Source of the DNA: Jiangella gansuensis DSM 44835
Lineage (GTDB): Bacteria > Actinomycetota > Actinomycetes > Jiangellales > Jiangellaceae
NCBI RefSeq assembly: GCF_000515395.1
Contig: NZ_KI911782.1
Coordinates: forward strand, 845,090-909,089
DNA length: 64,000 bases
Reading direction: 5' to 3'
The stretch's first letter is position 1. Each line of letters begins with the position of its first letter. The notes beneath the pieces were generated by a model. The model was not told the DNA's origin and did not search any database. It was given only the letters and a program-made list of their open reading frames with translations. The translations under genes were made by a program, and so were the position numbers. This document shows, in pieces, positions 8,425 through 16,746 of this stretch.

Positions 8425-9252
8425 GTGATCGGCGTCACCGGTAGCGGCGGCAAGCTCGGTCGTGCCACGGTCGCGCGTCTGCGGGCCGACGGCCTCGAGG
8501 TCATGGGCTTCGACCTGGCGGGCGCGCCGGGCGCAGGGTTCACCCGCGTCGACCTCACCGACTTCGGCCAGACGCTCGACGCGTTCCTGTCGGTCACCGC
8601 CCGCCACGACGGCCTCGACGCACTCGTGCACCTCGCCGCGATCCCCGTGAACGGGCTCGTGCCCGACGCCGCGACCTTCCACAACAACCTGACGGTCTCG
8701 TTCAACGCGCTCTTCGCCGCCCATCGTGCCGGCATCCGCACCATCGTCCTCGCGTCGAGCATCACGGCCATGGGGTTCCCGTTCGACGAGGCGCCGCCCG
8801 CTCTCCCCGTCGACGAGACGTACACCCGTGCCACCAACACCTACGGGCTGGGTAAGGTGGCCGAGGAGGCGATGGCGGCGCAGCTCGTCACGTGGGCGGA
8901 CGGTACCTCGATCACGGCCCTGCGGTTCACGAACGTCGTCGCCGAGGACGAGTACGCCACCTTCGACCGCGCCGGCGACCCGGGCTACCGCCGCGACCTG
9001 CTCGGTTCGTGGATCGACGCGCGCGACGGCGCCCAGGCCGTCGCGCTGGCACTCGCGGCGGCACAGCCGGGATTCGAGGTGTACAACGTGGCGGCGCCGG
9101 AGTCCGGTTCGCGCATTCCGTCCCGCCAGCTGGCCGCGCAGTGGTTCCCCGGGACGCCGGTCGCCGACGACCTCGGCGAGTTCGAGTCGCTCATGTCGAC
9201 CCGCAAGATCCGGGAGCGGCTCGGGTTCGCCGCCGTCCACGACTGGCGCTGA
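8425..9252 (+). CDS. NAD-dependent epimerase/dehydratase-type SDR, candidate aldose dehydrogenase
   Basis: A 275-residue extended SDR. The Rossmann motif GVTGSGGKLG is at the N-terminus, the DxxD-type nucleotide-binding region (RVDLTD) near residue 42, the catalytic Ser region (LASSITAMG) near residue 110 and YGLGK (Tyr and Lys) near residue 140. The GTG at 8425 is chosen for the AGGAG six bases upstream. Uronate and aldose dehydrogenases that form lactones belong to this superfamily. The locus has a putative apionate lactonase but no Gfo/Idh/MocA-type apiose dehydrogenase, so oxidation of apiose to apionolactone is a possible job. That assignment is inference. Confidence 0.75.
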   Translation: MIGVTGSGGKLGRATVARLRADGLEVMGFDLAGAPGAGFTRVDLTDFGQTLDAFLSVTARHDGLDALVHLAAIPVNGLVPDAATFHNNLTVSFNALFAAHRAGIRTIVLASSITAMGFPFDEAPPALPVDETYTRATNTYGLGKVAEEAMAAQLVTWADGTSITALRFTNVVAEDEYATFDRAGDPGYRRDLLGSWIDARDGAQAVALALAAAQPGFEVYNVAAPESGSRIPSRQLAAQWFPGTPVADDLGEFESLMSTRKIRERLGFAAVHDWR

Positions 9253-9277
9253 CGGCGACCCGCCAGTCGCCGCGCCG

Positions 9278-10276
9278 TCACAGCGACGACCACGCCACCG
9301 CGATGCCCCGGCGTTCGGGGAGCGCGTAGCCGCCGACGTCCACCGGTGCCTCCAGCCGGTGGACCGCGCAGTAATAGTGGTGCAGCCGGTCGTGGTGGCG
9401 GATCACCGCGGGCTTGTGGGCGTGCCAGTCGTCGATGCCGCCGGCAGCTCCCACGTCGACCAGCACATCGCCGGTCTTGGTCCACGTGAGGAGGTCGTCG
9501 GAGACGGCGGCCAGCTCGCGCGCGTGGCCGTCGCCGCCGAGTCCGAAGTAGAACATCACCCACGTGCCGTCGGGCGCCCGCAGCACGCACGGGTCGGAGG
9601 CGAACCGCTCGTCCGGAGTGCCCGGCCCGCCGTGCGGCAGCAGCGGCTCGTCGCTGACGCGCCGCCACCGCACCAGGTCGTCCGAGACCGCCGCGCCGGT
9701 CTGCTCGACCCAGCGGCCGTCGTCGCGGTCCTTGGCGTTGTAGAAGAGCCAGTACCGCCCGTCGTGGCGCAGCAGCCAGGACTTGTAGAGCCCGCCCCGC
9801 TCCCAGCCGGCGCCGTCCTCGGGCCGCAGCAGCTCGCCGTACTCCTCCCAGTGCCGCAGATCGCGGCTGCGCACGATGCCGATGACGGCCGAACCGTGCT
9901 CGTACCCCACCTGCGGGTAGGCGTGGTAGGTGCCGTAGTACCAGCCGTCGACGGTGAGCAGTTCGCCGTCACCGGTGAGGTCGTTGTCCCGCATGATCGA
10001 CGTCAGGGCGGTGTTGTAGCGGCGGTGCTCCGAGGCCGGGTCGCGGGGGAGGACGAGCTGGAGGCCCGACCACGCCTGGCCGTCGTGCCACGCCAGGCCG
10101 GTCTGGTAGCCGATGCCATCCCAGCCGACGACGGTCATGCCCAGCTTGCCGCCGCGGCGGAAGACGAACGGACAGTCGACGCCGTGGCTGTTCCAGTCGC
10201 CGGCTCGCCAGGTCGGGGCCAGGACCAGCTCCGCGGCGCGGTCCGTGGGTCTGACGTAGGGCGGCAAGACGGGCAT
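9278..10276 (-). CDS. GH43-like five-bladed beta-propeller glycosidase
   Basis: A 332-residue protein with no signal peptide. Repeated blade motifs are rich in aromatic and acidic residues (GMTVVGWDGIGYQTGLAWHD, WYLFYNAKD-like, WVMFYFGLGGDG, DDWHAHKPAVI), the pattern of the GH32/43/62 propeller clan. It contains several candidate catalytic acids (RYNTALTSIMRD, ERFASDP), but I cannot fix the family number or the substrate. The ATG at 10276 is preceded by GGAG about ten bases away. It is divergent from the six-hairpin glycosidase, with a shared control region at 10277-10346. Confidence 0.65.
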   Translation of the reverse strand: MPVLPPYVRPTDRAAELVLAPTWRAGDWNSHGVDCPFVFRRGGKLGMTVVGWDGIGYQTGLAWHDGQAWSGLQLVLPRDPASEHRRYNTALTSIMRDNDLTGDGELLTVDGWYYGTYHAYPQVGYEHGSAVIGIVRSRDLRHWEEYGELLRPEDGAGWERGGLYKSWLLRHDGRYWLFYNAKDRDDGRWVEQTGAAVSDDLVRWRRVSDEPLLPHGGPGTPDERFASDPCVLRAPDGTWVMFYFGLGGDGHARELAAVSDDLLTWTKTGDVLVDVGAAGGIDDWHAHKPAVIRHHDRLHHYYCAVHRLEAPVDVGGYALPERRGIAVAWSSL

Positions 10277-10305
10277 GAGGCACTGCTCCAGAGGTGGTGA
10301 GCGCG

Positions 10306-10347
10306 TTGACACGGCCGAGCGGATCTGATCGGATTGAAACGTGTCAA
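10306..10347 (+). promoter_or_regulatory. Promoter with overlapping TTGAAAC/GTGTCAA operator; probable leaderless start
   Basis: TTGACA at 10306-10311 and TCGGAT at 10329-10334 are 17 bases apart and would start transcription near 10341. A near-perfect palindrome, TTGAAACGTGTCAA, occupies 10334-10347 over the start point. The following gene opens at GTG 10341 or ATG 10347 with no ribosome-binding sequence, so the message is probably leaderless and directly repressible at this box. Confidence 0.5.
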
Positions 10348-12449
10348 TGCATGATAGCGGGCCGGCCATCGACCGCCGCGAGCTCGTCGGCCGACACCGC
10401 GTTCATCTGACCTCACCTGCACCAGAATCCCCGCTCAGCGTGGGCAACGGAGACTTCTGCTTCACCGCGGACTGCACCGGGCTGCAGACCTTCGCCGACT
10501 GGCACACCAGGGCCAGCGCGCGGCGCGACGGTCGCAGCGCGACACCGCTCGGCACGCAGTCGTCCTGGGCCTTCCACTGGGCGCCGAACCCGGACGGGGT
10601 CACGCTCGCCGACACCGAGCGTCCCTACGCCGCCCCGGGCGGCCGCGAGCTGCGCTTCCCGGTGGCCTACGAGTGGCGGCTTTCCGACGAGGAGGCCCGG
10701 CGAGTCCAGCCCGCGGGTTACTACTTCTGGACCAACCCGCAGCGGCTGCACCTGGGCCGGGTCGCCTACGTGCTGCGTTCACCGCACACGCGGGAGCCCT
10801 TGCTGACGCCGGAGCCCATCGACGCGGTCGACCAGACGCTCGACCTGTGGTCCGGCGCCCTGAACAGTGCCTTCTCGCTCGAAGGGCGTCGCACCACCAC
10901 CCGCACCGCCGTCCATCCGCACCGTGACGTCCTCGCCGTGCACGCCGCGTCCGAGCTGTTCGCCGCCGGGGATGCGCGGCTGCGGATCTCCTTCGGCGCG
11001 GTGGACGACACCTTCGAGGCCGAGGAGCGCCGCGACGACCCCGGGGCGCACGACAGCTTCGTCGAGATCAGCGACGACGGCCGGGCCGTGGTCGTCCGGC
11101 GGGCCGTCGACGACGCCCGCTACGCCGTGCGCGCACACGTCGCCGGCGCCAGGTTCGAGCACACCTCTCGCCACGCCATCGACATCGTGCCGGCGGCCGG
11201 CGACGTCCACCTGGTGGTCGAGTTCGCGCCGGAGCCCTCCTACAAGCCGCTCCCCAGCGCCGCGGCGGTGTTCGCGGCGTCCACGCAGCAGTGGGAGCGC
11301 TTCTGGACCTCCGGCGCCGTCGTCGACTTCAGTGGTAGCAGCGACCCTCGGGCGGCCGAGCTCGAACGCCGGGTGGTCCTGTCGCAGTACCTCACGGCCA
11401 TCCAGTGCGCGGGCGCGCTGCCGCCGCAGGAGAGCGGCCTGGTCTGCAACTCGTGGGCCGGCAAGTTCCACCTCGAGATGCACTGGTGGCATGCCGCCCA
11501 CTTCCCGATGTGGGGCCGGCCGGAACTGCTCGAACGAAGCCTGGAGTGGTACCGCGCCATCCTCCCGGCCGCGCGCCGCAACGCCGAACGTAACGGCTAC
11601 CGCGGGGCGCGCTGGCCGAAGCACGTCGGCCCGGAGGGCGTCGAGAGCCCCAACGACATCGGGCCACTCCTGGTCTGGCAGCAGCCGCACCCGGTGTACT
11701 TCGCCGAGCTCGTGTACCGCGCCCGCCGCGACGACCCGGCCGTGCTGGACACCTACGCCGACCTGGTCGACGAGACCGCGCACTTCCTCAGCTCGCTGCT
11801 GTGGTGGAGCGACGGCGAGGCGCATCTCGCCCCGCCGGTCATGCCCGCGCAGGAACGCTACGACGCCGCCACCACCTGGGACCCGACGTTCGAACTGGCC
11901 TACGTCGCGTGGGCGCTGCGGGTCGCCTGCGAGTGGCGCCGTCGGCGAGGCCAGGAGGTTCCCGACGCGTGGGTGCGTGCCACCGAGGGGATGACCTCGC
12001 TGCCCGTGACGGCGGACGGGCGCTACGAGGCCGTCCGCGGGCAGAGCGCCGTCATCGACCACCCGTCGCTGCTGGGGGCGCTCGGCTTCGTGCCGGCCTC
12101 GCCGCTGGTCGACCGCGACACCATGTCCGCGACGCTCGACTGGGTCCTCGAGGCCTGGGACTGGCAGACCACGTGGGGGTGGGACTTCCCGTTGATCGCC
12201 ATGTGCGCCCGCGAGCTCGGACGGCTCGACCTCGCGTTCGACATGCTGCTGTCGCCGCGGCCGCGCAACCGCTACCTCGCCAACGGGCACAACTTCCAAG
12301 TGCCGAATCGCCTCCCGCTGTACCTGCCGGGGAACGGCGGGCTGCTCGCGGCGATCGCCATGCTCGTCACCGACAAGACCGGCGCCGTCGCATCGGACCT
12401 GCCCGAGGGCTGGGCCATACGGGCCGAGGGTTTTCCCCCGCGCCCATAG
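10347..12449 (+). CDS. Six-hairpin glycosidase-like protein (GH65/GH95-type fold)
   Basis: A 700-residue cytoplasmic protein. The N-terminal part (to about residue 320) looks like a beta-sandwich with SVGNGDFCFTAD. The C-terminal part is an (alpha/alpha)6 barrel with GLVCNSWAGKFHLEMHWWHA and WDWQTTWGWDFPLIAM, which resemble the catalytic and substrate-binding helices of six-hairpin glycosidases and phosphorylases. I cannot assign a precise GH family or sugar. The start is uncertain: ATG 10347 is used, while GTG 10341 is equally possible because neither has a ribosome site. It is probably a glycoside hydrolase acting with the neighbouring GH78 and GH43-like enzymes. Confidence 0.65.
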   Translation: MHDSGPAIDRRELVGRHRVHLTSPAPESPLSVGNGDFCFTADCTGLQTFADWHTRASARRDGRSATPLGTQSSWAFHWAPNPDGVTLADTERPYAAPGGRELRFPVAYEWRLSDEEARRVQPAGYYFWTNPQRLHLGRVAYVLRSPHTREPLLTPEPIDAVDQTLDLWSGALNSAFSLEGRRTTTRTAVHPHRDVLAVHAASELFAAGDARLRISFGAVDDTFEAEERRDDPGAHDSFVEISDDGRAVVVRRAVDDARYAVRAHVAGARFEHTSRHAIDIVPAAGDVHLVVEFAPEPSYKPLPSAAAVFAASTQQWERFWTSGAVVDFSGSSDPRAAELERRVVLSQYLTAIQCAGALPPQESGLVCNSWAGKFHLEMHWWHAAHFPMWGRPELLERSLEWYRAILPAARRNAERNGYRGARWPKHVGPEGVESPNDIGPLLVWQQPHPVYFAELVYRARRDDPAVLDTYADLVDETAHFLSSLLWWSDGEAHLAPPVMPAQERYDAATTWDPTFELAYVAWALRVACEWRRRRGQEVPDAWVRATEGMTSLPVTADGRYEAVRGQSAVIDHPSLLGALGFVPASPLVDRDTMSATLDWVLEAWDWQTTWGWDFPLIAMCARELGRLDLAFDMLLSPRPRNRYLANGHNFQVPNRLPLYLPGNGGLLAAIAMLVTDKTGAVASDLPEGWAIRAEGFPPRP

Positions 12450-12464
12450 ACCCCCGGCCGCCCC

Positions 12465-12543
12465 GAAATGATCACGTCCACCATGGGTGTGTTCGCTGCA
12501 CCAGGCATGCTTGCCTGCCGAAGCGGGAGTTCGCCTGGGGTGG
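12465..12543 (+). repeat. Direct repeat R1 (79 bp)
   Basis: This 79-base segment aligns without gaps to 12778-12856, with about 63 of 79 positions identical. Shared blocks include GAAATGATCACGT, ACCATGGGTGT, CACCAGG and AAGCGGGA. It begins 15 bases after the stop of the six-hairpin gene. Nothing codes in 12450-12879, and the interval between the two copies shows no other feature. Confidence 0.75.
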
Positions 12544-12777
12544 CCCGGTGTGCCGACCGCGCACGGCGCCACCGTGAGTACCGGCATCAGCGGCCGCTGT
12601 CCGGGGCCGGGTTGGCCGGACTTTGATCGCAGCGTCCGACGTCGATAGCGCGCTCCGTGCCGGGAGGACGGAATCCGCCCGCCGTTGCGGTTGTGGCTAT
12701 TGAAGTCCGCGGCCCGCTATTGCGGTCAGCGCCCGCCGGACAGCACGGCGACCCCTAACCCCCGCCTCCGGCGAAAC

Positions 12778-12856
12778 GAAATGATCACGTGGACCATGGG
12801 TGTTCCCGCTCCACCAGGAATGCTCGCCGCGTGAAGCGGGACGGCGCCTGGTGTGG
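12778..12856 (+). repeat. Direct repeat R2 (79 bp)
   Basis: Second copy of the R1 repeat, same orientation, ending 23 bases before the low-coordinate end of the MazF-like toxin gene. Both copies lie in a convergent intergenic region, so they are 3'-flanking rather than promoter elements. Confidence 0.75.
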
Positions 12857-12879
12857 TGGCCGCTCCGCCAACACCAGTG

Positions 12880-13200
12880 TCATAGGCCGAGATAGTGCGC
12901 GACGGCGTGCTCCACCTCGGCGATCTCGTCGCGATCCAAGTAGGCGACCGGATCGCCATGAACGTAGGTGACGTCGATCGTGCGGATCTGATCGACCAGA
13001 AAACGTGTCTTCGTGCCCATGATTTCCAGCTCCGGGCGGAACACCGCAGGCTGGGCACCCGTCGACGTCGGCACCACCGTGACGACACTCCACGGCATCG
13101 AGCTGAGGCTCATCACCACCGCGTAGCGCCGCCTGCGCTGCTCGTGACCGCGCTTCGCGTCACCAAGATCCACCCGGTAGACCGCTCCGCGGATCACCAC
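12880..13200 (-). CDS. mazF: MazF/PemK-type endoribonuclease toxin
   Basis: A 106-residue toxin with the CcdB/PemK barrel signature: [14 protein letters not shown] at the N-terminus, then [19 protein letters not shown] and [12 protein letters not shown]. Family members cut mRNA at short motifs and arrest growth. It starts at 13200, overlapping the antitoxin stop by seven bases, so the pair is translationally coupled in the order antitoxin then toxin. It lies 3' of the second ABC permease gene on the same strand, but a palindrome separates them and probably gives the pair its own control. Confidence 0.88.
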   Translation of the reverse strand: MVIRGAVYRVDLGDAKRGHEQRRRRYAVVMSLSSMPWSVVTVVPTSTGAQPAVFRPELEIMGTKTRFLVDQIRTIDVTYVHGDPVAYLDRDEIAEVEHAVAHYLGL

Positions 13201-13394
13201 GCATCCTGTTCGGCGGTGAGATCTTCATCGCTGAGCCGCTCGGCGTCGGCACGAGCCTGCTTGACCCAGACCTCCCGTTCCAGCAGCCGCAAAGCGCGTC
13301 GGATCACGTCGCTCTTGCGCTCACCGCTGCGCATCGCGGCCCGGATGATCTGGTCATCCTCTTCCGTAGGTCTGAAGCCGATCGTTGCCGCCAT
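13194..13394 (-). CDS. mazE: Ribbon-helix-helix antitoxin partner of MazF
   Basis: A 66-residue protein with a ribbon-helix-helix N-terminal half ([20 protein letters not shown], then [17 protein letters not shown]). Its acidic C-terminal tail is of the kind that wraps the toxin. Overlap with the downstream toxin gene supports the pairing. It should bind the palindrome at 13415-13443 and repress the pair, the usual autoregulation for this class. Confidence 0.82.
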   Translation of the reverse strand: MAATIGFRPTEEDDQIIRAAMRSGERKSDVIRRALRLLEREVWVKQARADAERLSDEDLTAEQDAW

Positions 13395-13414
13395 GCGACC
13401 AGACTAATCCTCAC

Positions 13415-13443
13415 GTGCAACAAGAGTCGAGCAATTGTTGCAC
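13415..13443. promoter_or_regulatory. Perfect 9-bp inverted repeat upstream of the MazEF-like pair
   Basis: GTGCAACAA at 13415-13423 and TTGTTGCAC at 13435-13443 are perfect complements separated by 11 bases, and lie 21 bases upstream of the antitoxin ATG. This is most likely the autoregulatory operator. It may also help terminate transcription from the preceding ABC operon, although no T-run follows. Confidence 0.6.
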
Positions 13444-13452
13444 AGCCGGAAG

Positions 13453-14340
13453 TCAGCCCTTGACGGCTCCCGACGTCACGCTGCTCATCACCATGCGGCG
13501 GAAGAACAGGAAGAGCACGATCAGCGGGATGGTCGCGAGCAGTGTCGCCGTCATGACGACCGGGTAGTCGCTGGTGCCATGGCTGCCGTTGAGCTGCTGC
13601 AGCGCCACCGGCAGCGTGTACTTGGCGGAGTCGTTGAGCACCAGCAGCGGCCACAGGTACTCGTTCCAGTTCCACATGAACTGGAACACCGTGAAGCCCG
13701 CGATGGCCGGCCGTAGCGCCGGTGCGCCGACGTGCCAGAACACCCGGAGGAACCCGGCGCCGTCGACCCGGGCGGCCTCGATGACCTCGTCCGACACCGC
13801 TTCGCGGGCGGCCTGGCGCATCCAGAAGATCCCGAACGCACTGGCCGCCCCGGGGACGATCAGCGGGAGGTAGGTGTTGATCCAGCCGAGTTCGACGTAG
13901 ATCTGGAACATCGGTACCAGCATGACCCCGGTGGGAAGGGTCATCGTCACCAGCAGGATGGCGAACAGCCAGTCGCGGCCGGGGAACCGGAACTTCGCGA
14001 ACACGAAGCCGGAGAGCGCCGCGATGGCGACGGTGACGGTCGTGGCCACGACGGAGACGAAGACGGAGTTGAGGAACGCCTGGTGGAAGTTGACGCTGCC
14101 GAACAGCCGGCCCATGTTCTCGAACAGCTGGCTGCCGGGGATGAGCCGGGGCGGGCTGCCGAAGATCTCCGACGTCCGGCTCGTCGACATCACGACCAGC
14201 CAGTAGAAGGGGAACGCGAAGAGTGCCGCGGCCGGGATCAGCACGACGTGCTGGACCCACATCCGCTGCCGCGGCCGCCGGGGACGGAGCTTCTCGGCGC
14301 GCGTCTGCGGAGGACGCGTTCTCACGGGGAGCGACGTCAC
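13453..14340 (-). CDS. ABC sugar transporter permease (MalG type), second importer
   Basis: A 295-residue membrane protein with a basic cytoplasmic N-terminus, six hydrophobic segments, the EAA loop DEVIEAARVDGAGFLRVF near residues 190-208 and a C-terminal SGAVKG. GTG 14340 is the start; it overlaps the TGA of the upstream permease by four bases (GTGA). It is the third gene of the binding protein, permease, permease operon. No ATPase is linked. Confidence 0.9.
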   Translation of the reverse strand: MTSLPVRTRPPQTRAEKLRPRRPRQRMWVQHVVLIPAAALFAFPFYWLVVMSTSRTSEIFGSPPRLIPGSQLFENMGRLFGSVNFHQAFLNSVFVSVVATTVTVAIAALSGFVFAKFRFPGRDWLFAILLVTMTLPTGVMLVPMFQIYVELGWINTYLPLIVPGAASAFGIFWMRQAAREAVSDEVIEAARVDGAGFLRVFWHVGAPALRPAIAGFTVFQFMWNWNEYLWPLLVLNDSAKYTLPVALQQLNGSHGTSDYPVVMTATLLATIPLIVLFLFFRRMVMSSVTSGAVKG

Positions 14341-15290
14341 GACAGCTCCTTCCGGCGCTTGGCGATCACCCGGGCGTTGAGGACGGCGAGCAGGATGAGC
14401 ACCACGAAGATGCCCCAGCCGATGGCGGTGGCGAACCCGAGATCGGTCGGCACTGTCTGCAGCGTCGCGCCCATGTACCGCACCTGCAGGAACATCATGG
14501 TGACGACGGAGTCGTTCGGCCCGCCCAGGCCGTTGGTCAGCACCTGGGGCTCGGTGAAGATCTGGAACCCGCTGATGGTGCCGGTGACGGCGACGAAAGC
14601 GACCGTGGGCAGGATCATCGGGACGGTGATGGAGCGCAGGATCCGCCAGGAACCGGCGCCGTCGAGCCGGGCCGCCTCGTAAAGCGACGGCGGGATCGAG
14701 GAGATGCCGGCCAGGAAGATGACGACGAAGTAGCCGAAGCTGCGCCAGAAGATCATCAGGGAGACGACGAAGCGCACCCCCCACTCGGTGGTCATCCAGG
14801 GCACCGACGCCAGCCCGATCCACTCGAGGAACGTGTTGATGATGCCGTACTCGTTGGAGAACAGCGACTGGAACACGATCGCCACGGCGACGATGGACGT
14901 CACCTGCGGCAGGAAGAACATGGTCTGGTACCAGCCGCGGGCGCGCAGCTTCGGCGAGCTGAGCAGGGCCGCGGCGCCCAGAGACGCCAGGATCACGGGG
15001 ATCTGCGCGCTCAGGAAGATGATGACCGTGTTGCCGAGAGCCTTGGTGAACTCGCCGGAGCTGAACAGCCTGGTGAACTGGTCGGCGCCGACCCACTCGA
15101 TGTCGCCGAGGCCGTCCCACGACACCATCGAGAGGTAGACGGCGAACCCGAGGGGGAACAGCCCGAACGCCGCGAAGAGGATGTAGAACGGCGAGATCGC
15201 GAGGTATTCGCGCCAGTAGCGCAGCAGCGTCTTCTTGCGTCGACGGGTCGGGGTCGCCCCGGCGCGGCGCGGCGTTGCGGTCTGCGTCAT
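14337..15290 (-). CDS. ABC sugar transporter permease (MalF type), second importer
   Basis: A 317-residue membrane protein. The N-terminal 25 residues are strongly basic (RRRKKTLLRYWREY). Hydrophobic segments follow, with the EAA loop PSLYEAARLDGAGSWRIL near residues 215-235. The ATG at 15290 has GGAGGGG six bases upstream. It lies 58 bases after the binding-protein stop and overlaps the next permease by four bases, so the three genes form one operon. Confidence 0.9.
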   Translation of the reverse strand: MTQTATPRRAGATPTRRRKKTLLRYWREYLAISPFYILFAAFGLFPLGFAVYLSMVSWDGLGDIEWVGADQFTRLFSSGEFTKALGNTVIIFLSAQIPVILASLGAAALLSSPKLRARGWYQTMFFLPQVTSIVAVAIVFQSLFSNEYGIINTFLEWIGLASVPWMTTEWGVRFVVSLMIFWRSFGYFVVIFLAGISSIPPSLYEAARLDGAGSWRILRSITVPMILPTVAFVAVTGTISGFQIFTEPQVLTNGLGGPNDSVVTMMFLQVRYMGATLQTVPTDLGFATAIGWGIFVVLILLAVLNARVIAKRRKELS

Positions 15291-15348
15291 GAGCCCCTCC
15301 GCGGCGACGGAGCCGGAATCGGCCCCGTCGCCGTCCGCGAGTGTCGGA

Positions 15349-16587
15349 TCACAGTTCGGCGTTCGCCTCGACGAGCGACTCGTAGACCTCCGCGGGGTCG
15401 TTGTTCGAGCTCGCCAGGTCGTTGAGCGCCACGAAGAACGCGGCCGCGATCGTCCCGCTGTTGGGGGCCTGGTAGACCAGCGGCGCGTCGGTGGCCGTCT
15501 GGGCGAGGACGCCGAGGGTGTCCTGCCCGCCGTAGAATTCCTGCGGCGTCGCGACGTCGGGGTCGGAGTGGACACCCGTCGACGCCGGGAACAGCCCCTT
15601 GTCGAGGTAGCCCGCCTTCTGGAACTCCGCACCGCCGATGTACGCGGCGAGCTCACGCGCCTCGTCCGGGTGGTCGCTCGCGGCGAGGGCTGCGACGTAC
15701 GAGCCGCCGGTGGCGACCGGGCCGCCGGGCACCGTGGTGACGCGCCAGCTGCCGGCCTGCTGCTCGCCGGCCGACTGCAGGATGCCGTCCTCCCACGCGG
15801 GTCCGACGAAGCCGACGATGTCGTCCTGCGTCATGGCCGCGTTCCACTCCGGCGTGTACGGCTCGGTATTCGTGCACAGGCCGTCCTGGGCGAGAGCTGC
15901 GGACTCGACGAAGGCCTCGCGCGAGATGGGCGAGTCGACGGCGTTCACGGCCTCACCGTCCTGCTGTTCGAAGTACGCGTAGCCGTGCTGCCCGAGCCGG
16001 GCCTGGTAGTTCTGGCCGGCGTGGTCGCAGACGTACTGGCCGGCGGCGGCCGCGGCCTCGGCGAGCTCGCGGTACGCCTCCCAGGAGTTGACCTGCTCGG
16101 CGACGGCTTCGGGCTCGGACGGGTAGCCGAGTGCTTCCAGCGCCTCCGCGTTGTAGAAGAAGCCCCACGGGCCGATGTCGGTGGGCAGGGTGAGCTGCTT
16201 GCCGTCTGGGGTCTGCCCGAGCTCGAGCGCCCAGTCGATCGCGTCGCTGTCGGCCGCCTCGTCGGCCAGGTCCAGGAACTGGTCGGAGACGGTGAAGAAG
16301 GACGGCAGGTTCCCGCCCATGACGACGACGTCGGGCAGGCCGCTCTGCGACCGGATCGCCGCACGCAGCTTGTCCTCGATGTCCGGGATGTCTTGGAACG
16401 TGATGTCGTAGTCGGGGAACTGCTGGTCGAGCAGCTGTTGGACGTCGTCGGGCACCGAGTTGCTGCGGGCCCAGAGCGTCAGCTCGACCTGGCCGCCGGA
16501 GGCTTGGTCGTCGCCGCCGCATCCGGCCAGGGCGCCGGCCGCCGCGAGGGCGGCTGTTCCGGCGGCGAGCATGCGAGAGAGTCTCAT
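15349..16587 (-). CDS. ABC sugar transporter, substrate-binding lipoprotein, second importer
   Basis: A 412-residue family-1 binding protein. The signal peptide reads MRLSRMLAAGTAALAAAGALAGCGG, split here only for description: a basic start, a hydrophobic core, then an LAGC lipobox near residue 22. The ATG at 16587 is preceded by GGAG. The mature protein carries the usual two-lobe architecture (VELTLWARSNS, VVMGGNLPSFF, VGPAWEDGIL). It is divergent from the apiosidase-like gene, and the inverted GAAACGT boxes between them suggest joint control. The ligand is unknown but is likely an oligosaccharide handled by the neighbouring glycosidases. Confidence 0.9.
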   Translation of the reverse strand: MRLSRMLAAGTAALAAAGALAGCGGDDQASGGQVELTLWARSNSVPDDVQQLLDQQFPDYDITFQDIPDIEDKLRAAIRSQSGLPDVVVMGGNLPSFFTVSDQFLDLADEAADSDAIDWALELGQTPDGKQLTLPTDIGPWGFFYNAEALEALGYPSEPEAVAEQVNSWEAYRELAEAAAAAGQYVCDHAGQNYQARLGQHGYAYFEQQDGEAVNAVDSPISREAFVESAALAQDGLCTNTEPYTPEWNAAMTQDDIVGFVGPAWEDGILQSAGEQQAGSWRVTTVPGGPVATGGSYVAALAASDHPDEARELAAYIGGAEFQKAGYLDKGLFPASTGVHSDPDVATPQEFYGGQDTLGVLAQTATDAPLVYQAPNSGTIAAAFFVALNDLASSNNDPAEVYESLVEANAEL

Positions 16588-16634
16588 CGTCGTCTCCAGT
16601 CGTGATGAACAACGGCGTCCGTCGCGGATCTGTA

Positions 16635-16662
16635 ACGTTTCAGTGACGCGGACTCGAAACGT
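16635..16662. promoter_or_regulatory. Inverted ACGTTTC/GAAACGT boxes between divergent sugar genes
   Basis: ACGTTTC at 16635-16641 and GAAACGT at 16656-16662 are perfect complements with 14 bases between. They sit in the divergent gap between the binding-protein gene and the apiosidase-like gene. A TGCTATGGT sequence at 16671-16679 resembles an extended -10 element for the rightward genes. The boxes share the GAAACG core with 8332 and 10334. Confidence 0.45.
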
Positions 16663-16746
16663 GCGGCCGATGCTATGGTGCATGAACATTCACGTCAACA
16701 GGATTATGCACATCAGTGTGTCAGAGTCCGACAGGGAGGCCGCCCC

